The notes under the pieces were generated by a model. The model was not told where the DNA came from and did not search any database. It saw nothing but the letters and a program-made list of their open reading frames with translations. A DNA stretch of 46,542 bases from Candidatus Vogelbacteria bacterium RIFOXYD1_FULL_51_18 (GTDB taxonomy: Bacteria > Patescibacteriota > Minisyncoccia > Phycocordibacterales > UBA9988). This document shows positions 37,728-46,542 of the stretch, piece after piece; position 1 is the stretch's first letter; every line of letters starts with the position of its first letter. Location: contig MHTL01000017.1 in NCBI GenBank assembly GCA_001823095.1, positions 1-46,542 of the forward strand, in the 5' to 3' direction. The position numbers and the translations under genes were made by a program.

Positions 37728-38258
37728 CTAACGAACCGCCCAAAAGTTGACGGAGATTAAACCGGTTGACACCGTGCCGGAAGCGATTCCGAGTCGGAGA
37801 CTAATGGTATCGGCAGCCGTAGATGAAGCGGCAATAACAAACACATTAACCGGTAAGGAACTGGTTGCTTGGACAAAGACTTTGTCGCCAGACAAAACTC
37901 CCGTGGCGTCGCCACAAACAAGATATGTCGTTGAGGCAGTAGTAAGGCTTATATCAAGGGTTTCATCTGTCTTGAAGTTACAGGTGCCAAAGACCATACC
38001 ACTTACGGTTGGTGATTCTGTGCTGTTAGGACCAACACGGAGTGAATTCACTTTTACCAATCCAGTTGAGGAGCCTGTGGTTAGATTTATGGCACCAATA
38101 CTTCCAGTAAAAGTGGATGCGCCAGTGACCGCAAGCGTCCCAGCAGTAGTAATATTCTCCCCAATAGTAGTAGCGGCATTGAGCACTCCAACCACAGCAA
38201 AAAGAGACAAGACCGTCACCAAAAGACTTTTGAGAGCTACTTTGACATTCAATTTCAT
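37728..38258 (-). CDS. Secreted hypothetical surface protein
   Basis: Signal peptide LLVTVLSLFAVVGVLNAATTIG; beta-rich Ser/Thr-rich body. Confidence 0.55.
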   Translation of the reverse strand: MKLNVKVALKSLLVTVLSLFAVVGVLNAATTIGENITTAGTLAVTGASTFTGSIGAINLTTGSSTGLVKVNSLRVGPNSTESPTVSGMVFGTCNFKTDETLDISLTTASTTYLVCGDATGVLSGDKVFVQATSSLPVNVFVIAASSTAADTISLRLGIASGTVSTGLISVNFWAVR

Positions 38259-38390
38259 ATTCTCCTTTTCTTTAATTAATAATTAATAATGATGGCTATC
38301 ATACCCAGGTAATTTTTGAGCGCTCACTCATTGTAGTATACACTCTACACGTAGCCCGACAAAAAATTGTGGGAGAGAACTGTGGATAAC

Positions 38391-38425
38391 ACAAAACCCC
38401 GCCCTCATGTATGAGGGCGGGGTTT
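38391..38425. terminator. Bidirectional intrinsic terminator
   Basis: AAAACCCCGCCCTCAT-GT-ATGAGGGCGGGGTTTT. Confidence 0.85.
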
Positions 38426-38477
38426 TGAACTAGCATCCTGCTTAGTGAAAGACTAAGCGAGGATCACAAGAGCTAGC

Positions 38478-40625
38478 TTATGGGAACGATTTGCTACTTG
38501 TCCTCCATTCCGTCTTACCGGCCATGGAGTTAGAGGCCTTGATACCTGCGTTAACCCAGTTGATGTACTCCAGACCAACCGAGTACTGACCAGAAGCCAG
38601 CGGTGTTGGCGGTGGATTACCTAATCGCCCTTGGAATGAGTGGGTTACTTCAATATCAACACTGGAACCGTCGTTTAGGGTGAAGGTATTGGTTCCGTTA
38701 TCAACGAGGCCACCCCCGCTTGAGACAGCATAATCAGTTGTAGTAGCAGAGAGACCATTGGTCAGAGACGAGCTCGCCGTGCTGTTGAAGTAGAGCACGA
38801 ATGAGTGCGTCCCGTTTGCGGCCGCAGCTGCGTTGTTGGCAAAGAGAGCCGTGCCAGAAGCGGCGGTGCCGAACATAATGTCACCACCTACTGCAGTCAT
38901 ACGAACAACGAATTTGGCTTGCAGAGTAGACGTGGACTGATTTGCAGACGCAGAAACCTGTGGTACTCCATCCGTGGTAATAGTCTTACTGACCAGAGTG
39001 AAGATTGGTCCAATTTTACGTACATACTGGGTGTTGCCAGACGCAGAACCACTTACCGTGACAGAGCTACCTTGGCTGTTTTCTGCCGTAACACCAGATG
39101 AGCTGGTGGTAGCGGAGAGTGACGAGGATGCGGCGCCGGCATTCCTGATATCAACCCTAATTGAATACGTTTTGGTCGTATCCTTTGCAATGACCTTGTC
39201 AATATCAGCGAATGTTGCGACACCGTTACTTCCAACAGTTGCGTTGTCAATCTCTGTTGCAGTGTCGCCACTTCCCTCGTAGAGGTACGCTGTTGTTGAT
39301 GCTGTCGCGGTTCCCGTAAGACCCTTAGTAACTTGGGTAACCACATCGGTAACCGTTACATTATCTTTCTTCGCGCGGAGATCAAAGACGAGGAGCGTTG
39401 CTCTATCAAGCTCATCGCTCGCGGCGCCATCTGCCGCAACAATATCTGTTGCAAGAGGAGACGCGGAGTTGATTGAGAGATCAAGCGTTGCCGTCTCGGC
39501 TAATTCTGCCGATACGGTAATGGACTTACCGATTGCGGTTGTGCCTGCGTACTGGTTTACACCAGCGCCGTCTATACCGCGGACAGCGTCAGTGGCAAGG
39601 CGGATACCCCATGAGAGGGTAGAATCACCTGCGCCGCGGTCGTTCGTATCAATGCTTCCACGAACATCTGCTTTGATGACCAGAACCTTCTTAGAGCCCT
39701 TAGGAACAAGGAGATTAAAGCCCGCAATCGTGATGTAGTAGCGACCACTATCTTTTATAACAGTAGAGGAGTTAAGATCTACTTCAGCTAAAGTGTCGCT
39801 ACCTTCAGTTACGTAGAGCTTAGAGTAGATCTTGTTGTAGATCTTGGTAGTAGTACCAAGGTCAATCTTCACGCGCTGAACCATGATGTCGGAATTTTTT
39901 GCCTCAAGCTGAACGCCGAGGATAGGCTTCATGGTATCACCCTCGTACACCGTTGAATTAATGCCAGAACTTGACTGTGTTGCGGCCAAGGTGCCTTCAA
40001 CACCAGGGGTTGTGATGCCTGTCGGGACTGTGGCTGCGCCGCCGCAGGATTGGCCGGTCGTCGGACTGAATCCTGCTGTTGACGTACAGCCTGCAGGGAG
40101 CGTTGTGCTGGTGCAGGGCTGGCCTGTGGTGGCGCTGAATCCTGAAGTTGAGGCGCACCCTTCAGGTAGCCCCGTGCTCGGTACTATTGGCACAGAGACG
40201 AGCGTGGCGATCACGCCGCGCGTCTTGGGGCCAAAGTAGCCCGCCGCTGGGGTGATGGCATTCTCTGCCTGGAACTGGGCGAGGGCCTTCTGGGTCAATG
40301 TGCCAAAGTATCCCATGGGGACGCCTACGGGCATGACCAGATAGCCTTCCTCAACCAGCCAGGTCTGAAGGGTCGTTACATCCGCACCCTTTGAACCGAT
40401 GGTAAGGTCTGTGTTGATTGCCTGCACTGCCGCAAGACTCGTGCCTGACGCTGCGCCACCCGTGGTGACTCCGCCGCCAAGCGCCGCCTGCAAAGCAGCA
40501 AACAATGTTGGGTCCGCTGTAAGTGCATCTATGATTTCCTGCGCGGTCAACGCGCTGGCGGAAACCGGCACCACAACGGCGCCAAGAGCAAGCACTGCAA
40601 CGGTAAATAATGCAATTTTTTTCAT
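38478..40625 (-). CDS. Large secreted surface protein with N-terminal peptidoglycan-binding domain
   Basis: Signal peptide; GADVTTLQTWLVEEGYLVMPVGVPMGYFGTLTQKALAQFQAENAITPAAGYFGPKTRGVI. Confidence 0.8.
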   Translation of the reverse strand: MKKIALFTVAVLALGAVVVPVSASALTAQEIIDALTADPTLFAALQAALGGGVTTGGAASGTSLAAVQAINTDLTIGSKGADVTTLQTWLVEEGYLVMPVGVPMGYFGTLTQKALAQFQAENAITPAAGYFGPKTRGVIATLVSVPIVPSTGLPEGCASTSGFSATTGQPCTSTTLPAGCTSTAGFSPTTGQSCGGAATVPTGITTPGVEGTLAATQSSSGINSTVYEGDTMKPILGVQLEAKNSDIMVQRVKIDLGTTTKIYNKIYSKLYVTEGSDTLAEVDLNSSTVIKDSGRYYITIAGFNLLVPKGSKKVLVIKADVRGSIDTNDRGAGDSTLSWGIRLATDAVRGIDGAGVNQYAGTTAIGKSITVSAELAETATLDLSINSASPLATDIVAADGAASDELDRATLLVFDLRAKKDNVTVTDVVTQVTKGLTGTATASTTAYLYEGSGDTATEIDNATVGSNGVATFADIDKVIAKDTTKTYSIRVDIRNAGAASSSLSATTSSSGVTAENSQGSSVTVSGSASGNTQYVRKIGPIFTLVSKTITTDGVPQVSASANQSTSTLQAKFVVRMTAVGGDIMFGTAASGTALFANNAAAAANGTHSFVLYFNSTASSSLTNGLSATTTDYAVSSGGGLVDNGTNTFTLNDGSSVDIEVTHSFQGRLGNPPPTPLASGQYSVGLEYINWVNAGIKASNSMAGKTEWRTSSKSFP

Positions 40626-40924
40626 GTGTCTTTTAATGCTGATAATCCTAATAATCTAATAACTCTTTTACACCGGCCTCCTGCGCGCATCGACTCACTT
40701 GCTGCACAGTCAGCCTGTTTACCAACACGCGCGAGCCGTCCCGCGCGAGTTAATAACGAAAGGATAAGAAAGGATAAGATAAGACAGTTTTTTGAGTTTA
40801 CCGATTGTCAACGTTCAGACTAGTCAATTATAGGCCGTAGCACGCATCCCGCAAAGGATGCGTGTGGATAACCCGCATTAGGCTGGAGAGCCTCGTTCCA
40901 GACTACCGTAAAGACCCCCTAGTG

Positions 40925-41596
40925 TCAAGATGATTCGCCGTGGCGGAGACTGTATGTGCTCCAGCGGCGCTCGCCATGTTTGGCCAATATTCCTTTCCCC
41001 ACAAGGGCAAGGAGTTCGCGCTGGATAGTCTTCTCGCTGATCCCGGGAAAGAGCGCGGCAACCTCTTTAATTGCGGAGGATTGATGCTCGCGAATATAGG
41101 CAATAATCCGCTCAACACGGCCGCTTGCGTGTATGTGCAGAGTATTGTCCTTTATGTCTTTTATGTGTCCTTTATAACTCTTCGTCTGCGGAATTGCTAC
41201 GGATACAGAATGGGTGGGTAGAACGCCTCCCTGTGTCTCATTGATTATAGTTCCAAGCACTTCCTTGTCTAAAAGGTTGGCAAGAGAGCTATACTCCTCA
41301 CTAAGAATGCCGAAGTTCATTTGTGAGCCAATTCTCGCATCTACCGCAAGATTGCAGAGCAAGGATAGTCTGCGCAGAAGATAGAGAGTATCCCCTCCTG
41401 AAGACTCATTTTCTATTGAAATAAGGGCTTTCACTGTGCAGGAGCGCAATGAGCCACGGAGTGGTTCTGATTGGGAGACGATGTCGGTTACCCGATACGT
41501 TGCAACGGCAAGTTTTTCAACTTTCAAGCGCGCAAAGGCAAGTACTTCATCAAGTCTCCGCCGCGGCGGATCGTCTTTTATACTGTCCTTGAACAT
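40925..41596 (-). CDS. HTH-domain protein with N-terminal helical bundle
   Basis: RIIAYIREHQSSAIKEVAALFPGISEKTIQRELLALVGKGILAKHGERRWSTY winged HTH. Confidence 0.7.
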   Translation of the reverse strand: MFKDSIKDDPPRRRLDEVLAFARLKVEKLAVATYRVTDIVSQSEPLRGSLRSCTVKALISIENESSGGDTLYLLRRLSLLCNLAVDARIGSQMNFGILSEEYSSLANLLDKEVLGTIINETQGGVLPTHSVSVAIPQTKSYKGHIKDIKDNTLHIHASGRVERIIAYIREHQSSAIKEVAALFPGISEKTIQRELLALVGKGILAKHGERRWSTYSLRHGESS

Positions 41597-41693
41597 AATT
41601 AATCGGACAAGAAATATTTCACTGTCTTTAACAGAGATTATATATCGGACAGTTCACAAGTCAATCAGCGGATATGCTACAATAATTGCGTCT

Positions 41694-43877
41694 ATGGCCC
41701 GCAAAACACGCAGACGCGAACTGAAAGACCTGCGCGTGCCCCCACGCAAAATGAAAGAGGAGACGCGCCACGGTATCCTCGGCGTTTTGGCATTCGCCGC
41801 GGCAATCTTTTTTACTCTCGCATTTTTTGAAAAAGCGGGGCCCGCAGGCGTTGCCGTCTATTCCTTGCTCTCACATATTCTGGGCGGGGGATTCTTGCTA
41901 ATCCCCGTATTATGCCTCATGCTCGCGGCCTCATTTTTCCGCTTGTCAAATCCAGCCGTCTCGTCGTGGCGCGTGATGAGCAGTATCTGCATCCTCGCAT
42001 CAAGTTTGGGGCTCCTCTACCTTGCCGCGGGCGAGCGTGCGGGAGGGATCGCGGGAGAATTTATTACGCGCCCGCTCATAGGACTCTTTGAACGCTACAT
42101 GGCTTTTGCTTTTCTCTCTGCGGTGCTCCTCATTTCGGTGTTCCTTATGTTTGAAACTCATCTTACCCTTGATTTCACACTCTTCGGCTGGCCGCTCAAG
42201 CGCAAGAGAGAAGATAATGGAGATATCGCCGTGGCGAACGAGGTGGATGTATATGCCCCGGAGAGCGTTTCTGCGCCAGCCCTTCCTTATACCGGCAAAG
42301 AACAGGAGGAGCGGCCGCTCTTGGTAAGTGATGGGAACGCGCATGAGCTTGGCGCATTCAGCCATCTGGTAGGATTCAAGGGTAAGGCGCATGCGGAAGG
42401 ATTCACCCCGCCGCCGCTTGAGCTCTTGGAGGGAGACTCCGGCAAGCCCGGGGTTGGCGACATCAAGGCAAACGCAAACATCATCAAGCGGACGCTTGCA
42501 AACTTTGGCATCATTGTTGAAATGGACGAGATTTCCATCGGCCCCTCCATCACCCGCTATGCGCTCAAACCTGCCGAGGGAGTGAAGCTTGCCCGCATTG
42601 TTGCGCTCCAGAACGACCTCTCGCTCGCGCTCGCCGCGCACCCCATCCGCATCGAGGCGCCCATACCGGGCAAGTCGCTCGTAGGGATTGAAATTCCTAA
42701 TACCTCCAAAATTAAAGTCGGCATGGCCTCGCTCATCGGGTCAAAGGAATTTTCAGAATCGCATCATCCGCTTCTCATCTCGCTGGGCCGCGCCATTGCG
42801 GGCACCGCCCATTTTGCAAACTTCGGAAAGGCGCCGCACCTCCTCGTCGCCGGCGCAACCGGCTCAGGCAAGTCGGTGACCATCCACTCCATCATTACCT
42901 CACTCCTGTACCGCAATCCGCCGGAGCGGCTGCGCTTCATTATGGTTGACCCCAAGCGCGTTGAGCTGACACTTTACAATCACATCCCCCATCTCCTCAC
43001 GCCTGTGATTACTGATGTAAAAAAGGCAATCATGTCGCTCAAGTGGGCATCTAAGGAAATGGAACGCCGTTATGATATCTTGGAAAAAGAGGCTGTTCGT
43101 GATATTGAGTCCTACCACAAGAACATCGTAGAGCCCGCCTACGCTGAAACAGCTTCGGCGGGCAAGCCCGCGGAGGACGACCTGCCCGACCGTATGCCAT
43201 ACATCGTCATTATAATAGATGAGCTTGCCGACATGATGAGCAGTTACCCGCGCGAGATGGAAGGAGCAATCGTGCGTCTCGCGCAGATGTCGCGCGCCGT
43301 GGGCATCCACCTCCTGCTCTCCACCCAACGCCCGAGCGTTGAAATTATTACCGGCCTTATCAAGGCAAACATCCCCTCGCGCATTGCCCTGCAAGTCGCT
43401 TCGCAGATTGATTCGCGCACCATTTTGGACATGGCGGGAGCCGAGAAGCTCCTCGGCTCGGGCGACATGCTCTATCTCTCGGGCGACATGAGCAAGCCAG
43501 TGCGCCTCCAGTCCGCATTTATTTCCGAGCGAGAGGCCAAGCGCGTAGTTGGGTGGCTCAAGCACCACTATCGGGATGAGATACCACAGGATATTTCGGT
43601 CGGAAATGAATCTGTAAGCGGCGGCGGGAGTGGCAGATGGAACGACGGGGTAGGCGGAGATGATGACGAGCTCTATGAGGAAGCGCGGTTAATCATTATG
43701 GAAGCGGGGAAGGCCTCCGCCTCATACCTCCAGCGGCGGCTTAAGGTTGGCTACGCCCGCGCGGCGCGCCTCTTGGATATGCTGGAAGAGCGCGGAGTCA
43801 TCGGCCCTGCCGATGGCGCCAAGCCACGGGAAGTGTTCAACCGCGAAAACATAGAAGGGGTGCATGAAGCGCTATGA
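41694..43877 (+). CDS. ftsK: DNA translocase FtsK/SpoIIIE
   Basis: HLLVAGATGSGKSVTIHSIITSLL Walker A, MPYIVIIIDELADMM, C-terminal gamma domain ASYLQRRLKVGYARAARLLDMLEERGVIGPADGAKPREV; internal start. Confidence 0.96.
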   Translation: MARKTRRRELKDLRVPPRKMKEETRHGILGVLAFAAAIFFTLAFFEKAGPAGVAVYSLLSHILGGGFLLIPVLCLMLAASFFRLSNPAVSSWRVMSSICILASSLGLLYLAAGERAGGIAGEFITRPLIGLFERYMAFAFLSAVLLISVFLMFETHLTLDFTLFGWPLKRKREDNGDIAVANEVDVYAPESVSAPALPYTGKEQEERPLLVSDGNAHELGAFSHLVGFKGKAHAEGFTPPPLELLEGDSGKPGVGDIKANANIIKRTLANFGIIVEMDEISIGPSITRYALKPAEGVKLARIVALQNDLSLALAAHPIRIEAPIPGKSLVGIEIPNTSKIKVGMASLIGSKEFSESHHPLLISLGRAIAGTAHFANFGKAPHLLVAGATGSGKSVTIHSIITSLLYRNPPERLRFIMVDPKRVELTLYNHIPHLLTPVITDVKKAIMSLKWASKEMERRYDILEKEAVRDIESYHKNIVEPAYAETASAGKPAEDDLPDRMPYIVIIIDELADMMSSYPREMEGAIVRLAQMSRAVGIHLLLSTQRPSVEIITGLIKANIPSRIALQVASQIDSRTILDMAGAEKLLGSGDMLYLSGDMSKPVRLQSAFISEREAKRVVGWLKHHYRDEIPQDISVGNESVSGGGSGRWNDGVGGDDDELYEEARLIIMEAGKASASYLQRRLKVGYARAARLLDMLEERGVIGPADGAKPREVFNRENIEGVHEAL
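43133..43163. repeat. Palindromic element in frame in ftsK
   Basis: GCCCGCC-TAC-GCTGAAACAGC-TTC-GGCGGGC, encodes PAYAETASAGK. Confidence 0.5.
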
Positions 43878-44224
43878 TGAGAGGGAACCTCCGAACACGG
43901 CTCTCCTGGATACTCGGCGCTCTCATTGTGCTCATTGTCGTCGGCTATGCGGTAAACAGGAGCGCCGCATTCTTTGCGGGACCGAGGCTTATCGTCGTCT
44001 CGCCGCGCGACGGCGAGACGCTTAAAAAACCCCTGGTGCTCCTGCGCGGAAGCGCCGAGCGCATTGCGGGGCTCACCGTCAACGGCAGGCAGATTTTTAC
44101 CGACGAGGCGGGGACCTTCCAAGATTCGCTGCTCCTCCTGCCGGGTTACAACGTCATCACTGTTGCGGCCAAAGACCGCTTTAACCGCGAAGTGACGGAG
44201 ATATTACACGTAATTTTCAAATAA
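43874..44224 (+). CDS. Membrane-anchored hypothetical protein (Ig-like/glucodextranase-B-like)
   Basis: TM then [56 protein letters not shown]. Confidence 0.6.
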   Translation: MMRGNLRTRLSWILGALIVLIVVGYAVNRSAAFFAGPRLIVVSPRDGETLKKPLVLLRGSAERIAGLTVNGRQIFTDEAGTFQDSLLLLPGYNVITVAAKDRFNREVTEILHVIFK

Positions 44225-44225
44225 T

Positions 44226-45251
44226 ATGGCTTTTGGAAAAAAAGAAAAAGTTAAGGTGGAGAAGTCGGGAATCGGGACGATAGAGAGCACTGTGCGCGCC
44301 ATACAAAACAAGTACGGCGAGGGCGCCATCCTCATGCTCGGACAGAGGCCAAAGGTCGGCGTTGATGCCATACCCACGGGGTCGCTCTCCTTAGATGCGG
44401 CGCTAGGCATCGGCGGCGTGCCGCGCGGACGCGTGATTGAGATATTCGGCCCCGAGTCGTCGGGGAAGACGACGTTAGCATTGCATATTGTCGCTGAATC
44501 GCAGAAAAAAGGCGGCGTGTGCGCCTATATTGACGCCGAACACGCGCTTGACCCGGATTATGCGAAAAAAATCGGAGTGAAGACAGATGAACTCCTTATC
44601 TCCCAGCCAGATTACGGAGAGCAGGCGCTTGAAATTGCCGAGACGCTCATACGCTCGGGTTCGGTTGACGTGGTGGTGGTTGACTCGGTTGCCGCGCTCA
44701 CGCCCAAGGACGAGATTGAGGGCGATGTGGGCGCCCAGCATGTAGGCAAACAGGCGCGGCTCATGTCGCAGGCCCTGCGCAAGATGACGGCCATCGTGGC
44801 GCGTTCAAGGACCGTGGTAATTTTCATCAACCAGATCCGCATGCAGATTGGCGTGATGTTTGGCAATCCTGAAACGACCCCTGGCGGCAAGGCGCTGAAG
44901 TTCTACTCATCTGTGCGTCTTGACGTGCGGCGCATTGCGCAGATAAAGAAGGGCGAGGAGGTGGTGGGCAATAGGACCCGCGTGAAGGTGGTGAAGAATA
45001 AGGTTGCCGCGCCCTTCAGGCAGGCGGAATTTGACGTGCTCTACAACGAAGGAATTTCTCCCGAGGGAGAAATTCTCGCGCTTGCGGAAAAAATTGGCGC
45101 AATCACCAAAAGCGGCGCGCTGTACGCATACGGAGACACAAAACTCGGCAAGGGCTATGATGCATCGCGGACCTTCCTGAAGGAAAATCCAAAAATCAAA
45201 GCGGAGCTTGTAAAAAAAATAAAAGAGGGCCTTTTAGAGAAGGCCTCGTAG
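44226..45251 (+). CDS. recA: Recombinase RecA
   Basis: [75 protein letters not shown]. Confidence 0.98.
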   Translation: MAFGKKEKVKVEKSGIGTIESTVRAIQNKYGEGAILMLGQRPKVGVDAIPTGSLSLDAALGIGGVPRGRVIEIFGPESSGKTTLALHIVAESQKKGGVCAYIDAEHALDPDYAKKIGVKTDELLISQPDYGEQALEIAETLIRSGSVDVVVVDSVAALTPKDEIEGDVGAQHVGKQARLMSQALRKMTAIVARSRTVVIFINQIRMQIGVMFGNPETTPGGKALKFYSSVRLDVRRIAQIKKGEEVVGNRTRVKVVKNKVAAPFRQAEFDVLYNEGISPEGEILALAEKIGAITKSGALYAYGDTKLGKGYDASRTFLKENPKIKAELVKKIKEGLLEKAS

Positions 45252-45578
45252 GCGGCGAACCTGACCTCCCAGATTGCGCACCGTGTCGTACGCGAGGAGA
45301 GGCGCTGTCAGGAGCGCCAGGACAATAAGCGCCTGGGTGAAAAATTCGGTATGGAGAAATGCGTCACGCAAATAGAGACTGCTCTTTTGAAGCGAGTAGC
45401 CGGGGACATTCTGCAACACCGAGCGGTATGAGACGTAGACGCTCAAATGAATCAGTGCGTACGCGAACACCGCAAGCTTAACCGCGAGCGGGTGGGTGAA
45501 GGCGCGGTATGCCCACACGACGTATACGCGGCGCATAGTGCGCAACATAATTGTGTTCCGTGCATTCATAATTATCAT
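45234..45578 (-). CDS. Hypothetical multi-TM protein convergent with recA
   Basis: TM-rich ORF overlapping the recA 3' end by 18 nt. Confidence 0.45.
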   Translation of the reverse strand: MIIMNARNTIMLRTMRRVYVVWAYRAFTHPLAVKLAVFAYALIHLSVYVSYRSVLQNVPGYSLQKSSLYLRDAFLHTEFFTQALIVLALLTAPLLAYDTVRNLGGQVRRLRGLL

Positions 45579-45581
45579 TAT

Positions 45582-46160
45582 TTACCCAATCGTCTCCGCA
45601 ACTCGACGGAATTCTCTGCGCGCTCGCAGGAGCCGCGTCTTGACTGCTGAAACCGAGATTCCCTCCAGTCGCGCAATCTCGCGCTGGGGACGGCCGTCAA
45701 TGAAGTAGTACGACAGCGCTCGTGAAAAATGCTCGGGTAAGCGCCGCAGTACTGAAGCGACGTAATCAGTGAGACCATGGACCTCATACTCGTCCTTCGG
45801 GTCCGGCGTCTCATAGAGACGTTCGTCAAATACCGACTGCGCCGAGAGCCTGCCGGAGCGCTTGAGCGTGCGGTAACAGGAGAGCGCGGTATTAGTGAGG
45901 ATACGGTACCCCCACGAACGGAATGCTCCGCTTCGCTCGCCCTCAAAGCTCTGGGCACGGAAGTAAATCTTCGCGAACGTGTCTACGACAACGTCATCAA
46001 CCTCGGGTCGGTTTCCGAGAATACGCCGGGCCTTCCGACAAAAAGCCACCTGATAGCGAGAAACGATTATTTCAAACGCCTGCGGAGAGGAGAGTGATGC
46101 AGTGAGCACCACCTCATCCGGTTCGGCCGTCAATTCCTGGTACTTTTCGTCGGAAAGCAT
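45582..46160 (-). CDS. ECF-type RNA polymerase sigma factor
   Basis: FEIIVSRYQVAFCRKARRILGNRPEVDDVVVDTFAKIY and RLPEHFSRALSYYFIDGRPQREIARLEGISVSAVKTRLLRARREFR. Confidence 0.88.
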   Translation of the reverse strand: MLSDEKYQELTAEPDEVVLTASLSSPQAFEIIVSRYQVAFCRKARRILGNRPEVDDVVVDTFAKIYFRAQSFEGERSGAFRSWGYRILTNTALSCYRTLKRSGRLSAQSVFDERLYETPDPKDEYEVHGLTDYVASVLRRLPEHFSRALSYYFIDGRPQREIARLEGISVSAVKTRLLRARREFRRVAETIG

Positions 46161-46250
46161 AGTGGCTCTCTACTTAAATGCTATTCGACCCTTTCATACA
46201 TTATAACGCGGCTTGACCGGAAAAGGTAGCACGGGTATCATTGGCTCCGT

Positions 46251-46542
46251 ATGTTGAGCTATAACGAAATCAAGCCCCGCACATACGTGGTTATGGAAGG
46301 GGAGCCGTACGAGGTGCTCTCCTCGCACGTCTTTAGGAAGCAGATGCGCAAGCCCGTGAACGCCACCAAACTGCGCAATCTTATCACCGGCAAGGTGATG
46401 GAGTACTCCTTCCACGCGAGCGAGAAAGCGGAGGAGGCGGATATGCTCTCGCGCGAGGTGAAGTACCTCTATAACAACAAGGGGGAATATTGGTTCTGCG
46501 AAAAAAACGCCCCGGACAAGCGCTTCTCGCTCACCGAAGATT
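46251..46542 (+). CDS. efp: Elongation factor P, N-terminal part, truncated by window edge
   Basis: MLSYNEIKPRTYVVMEGEPYEVLSSHVFRKQMRKPVNATKLRNLITGKVMEYSFHASEKAEEADM; open to window end. Confidence 0.88.
   Translation, partial: MLSYNEIKPRTYVVMEGEPYEVLSSHVFRKQMRKPVNATKLRNLITGKVMEYSFHASEKAEEADMLSREVKYLYNNKGEYWFCEKNAPDKRFSLTED

Noticed and set aside
40838-40865. Hairpin cacgcatcc-cgcaa-aggatgcgtg as terminator
   Set aside because: No T-tract on either side; function unclear and single copy in the window.
44226-45251. Possible intein in recA or gyrA
   Set aside because: Both proteins have normal length with no splicing-domain motifs.

Overview
The window looks like a Patescibacteria/CPR (Parcubacteria-like) chromosome segment; this is inferred from gene content and style, not from a search. 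It holds mostly housekeeping genes (gyrA, rpsA-like, pth, lepB, hisS, ybeY, ftsA, ftsZ, trxB-like, folD, glyA, rodA/ftsW-like, rplJ, rplL, ftsK, recA, partial efp), three tRNAs, a tandem array of small T4SS-pilin-like membrane proteins, and a cluster of secreted or peptidoglycan-binding surface proteins. The standout is the 23S rRNA gene on the minus strand (about 25736-31377, roughly 5.6 kb, nearly twice normal). My manual alignment to remembered E. coli 23S finds four group I introns at L1917, L1931, L1951 and L2593. Two of them carry LAGLIDADG ORFs, and the first three lie so close that they leave micro-exons of 14 and 20 nt. The same gene also carries five related long-hairpin intervening sequences at five different rRNA helices (one inverted), plus an unrelated helix-25 extension. 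A second theme is palindromic repeats. Two REP-associated tyrosine transposases (RAYTs) sit beside their own palindromes, one inside a direct repeat that duplicates the rodA 3' end. Several palindrome families are embedded in frame in protein-coding genes, resembling Rickettsia palindromic elements. All rRNA coordinates are hand-aligned and need Rfam/Infernal and RNA-level confirmation.
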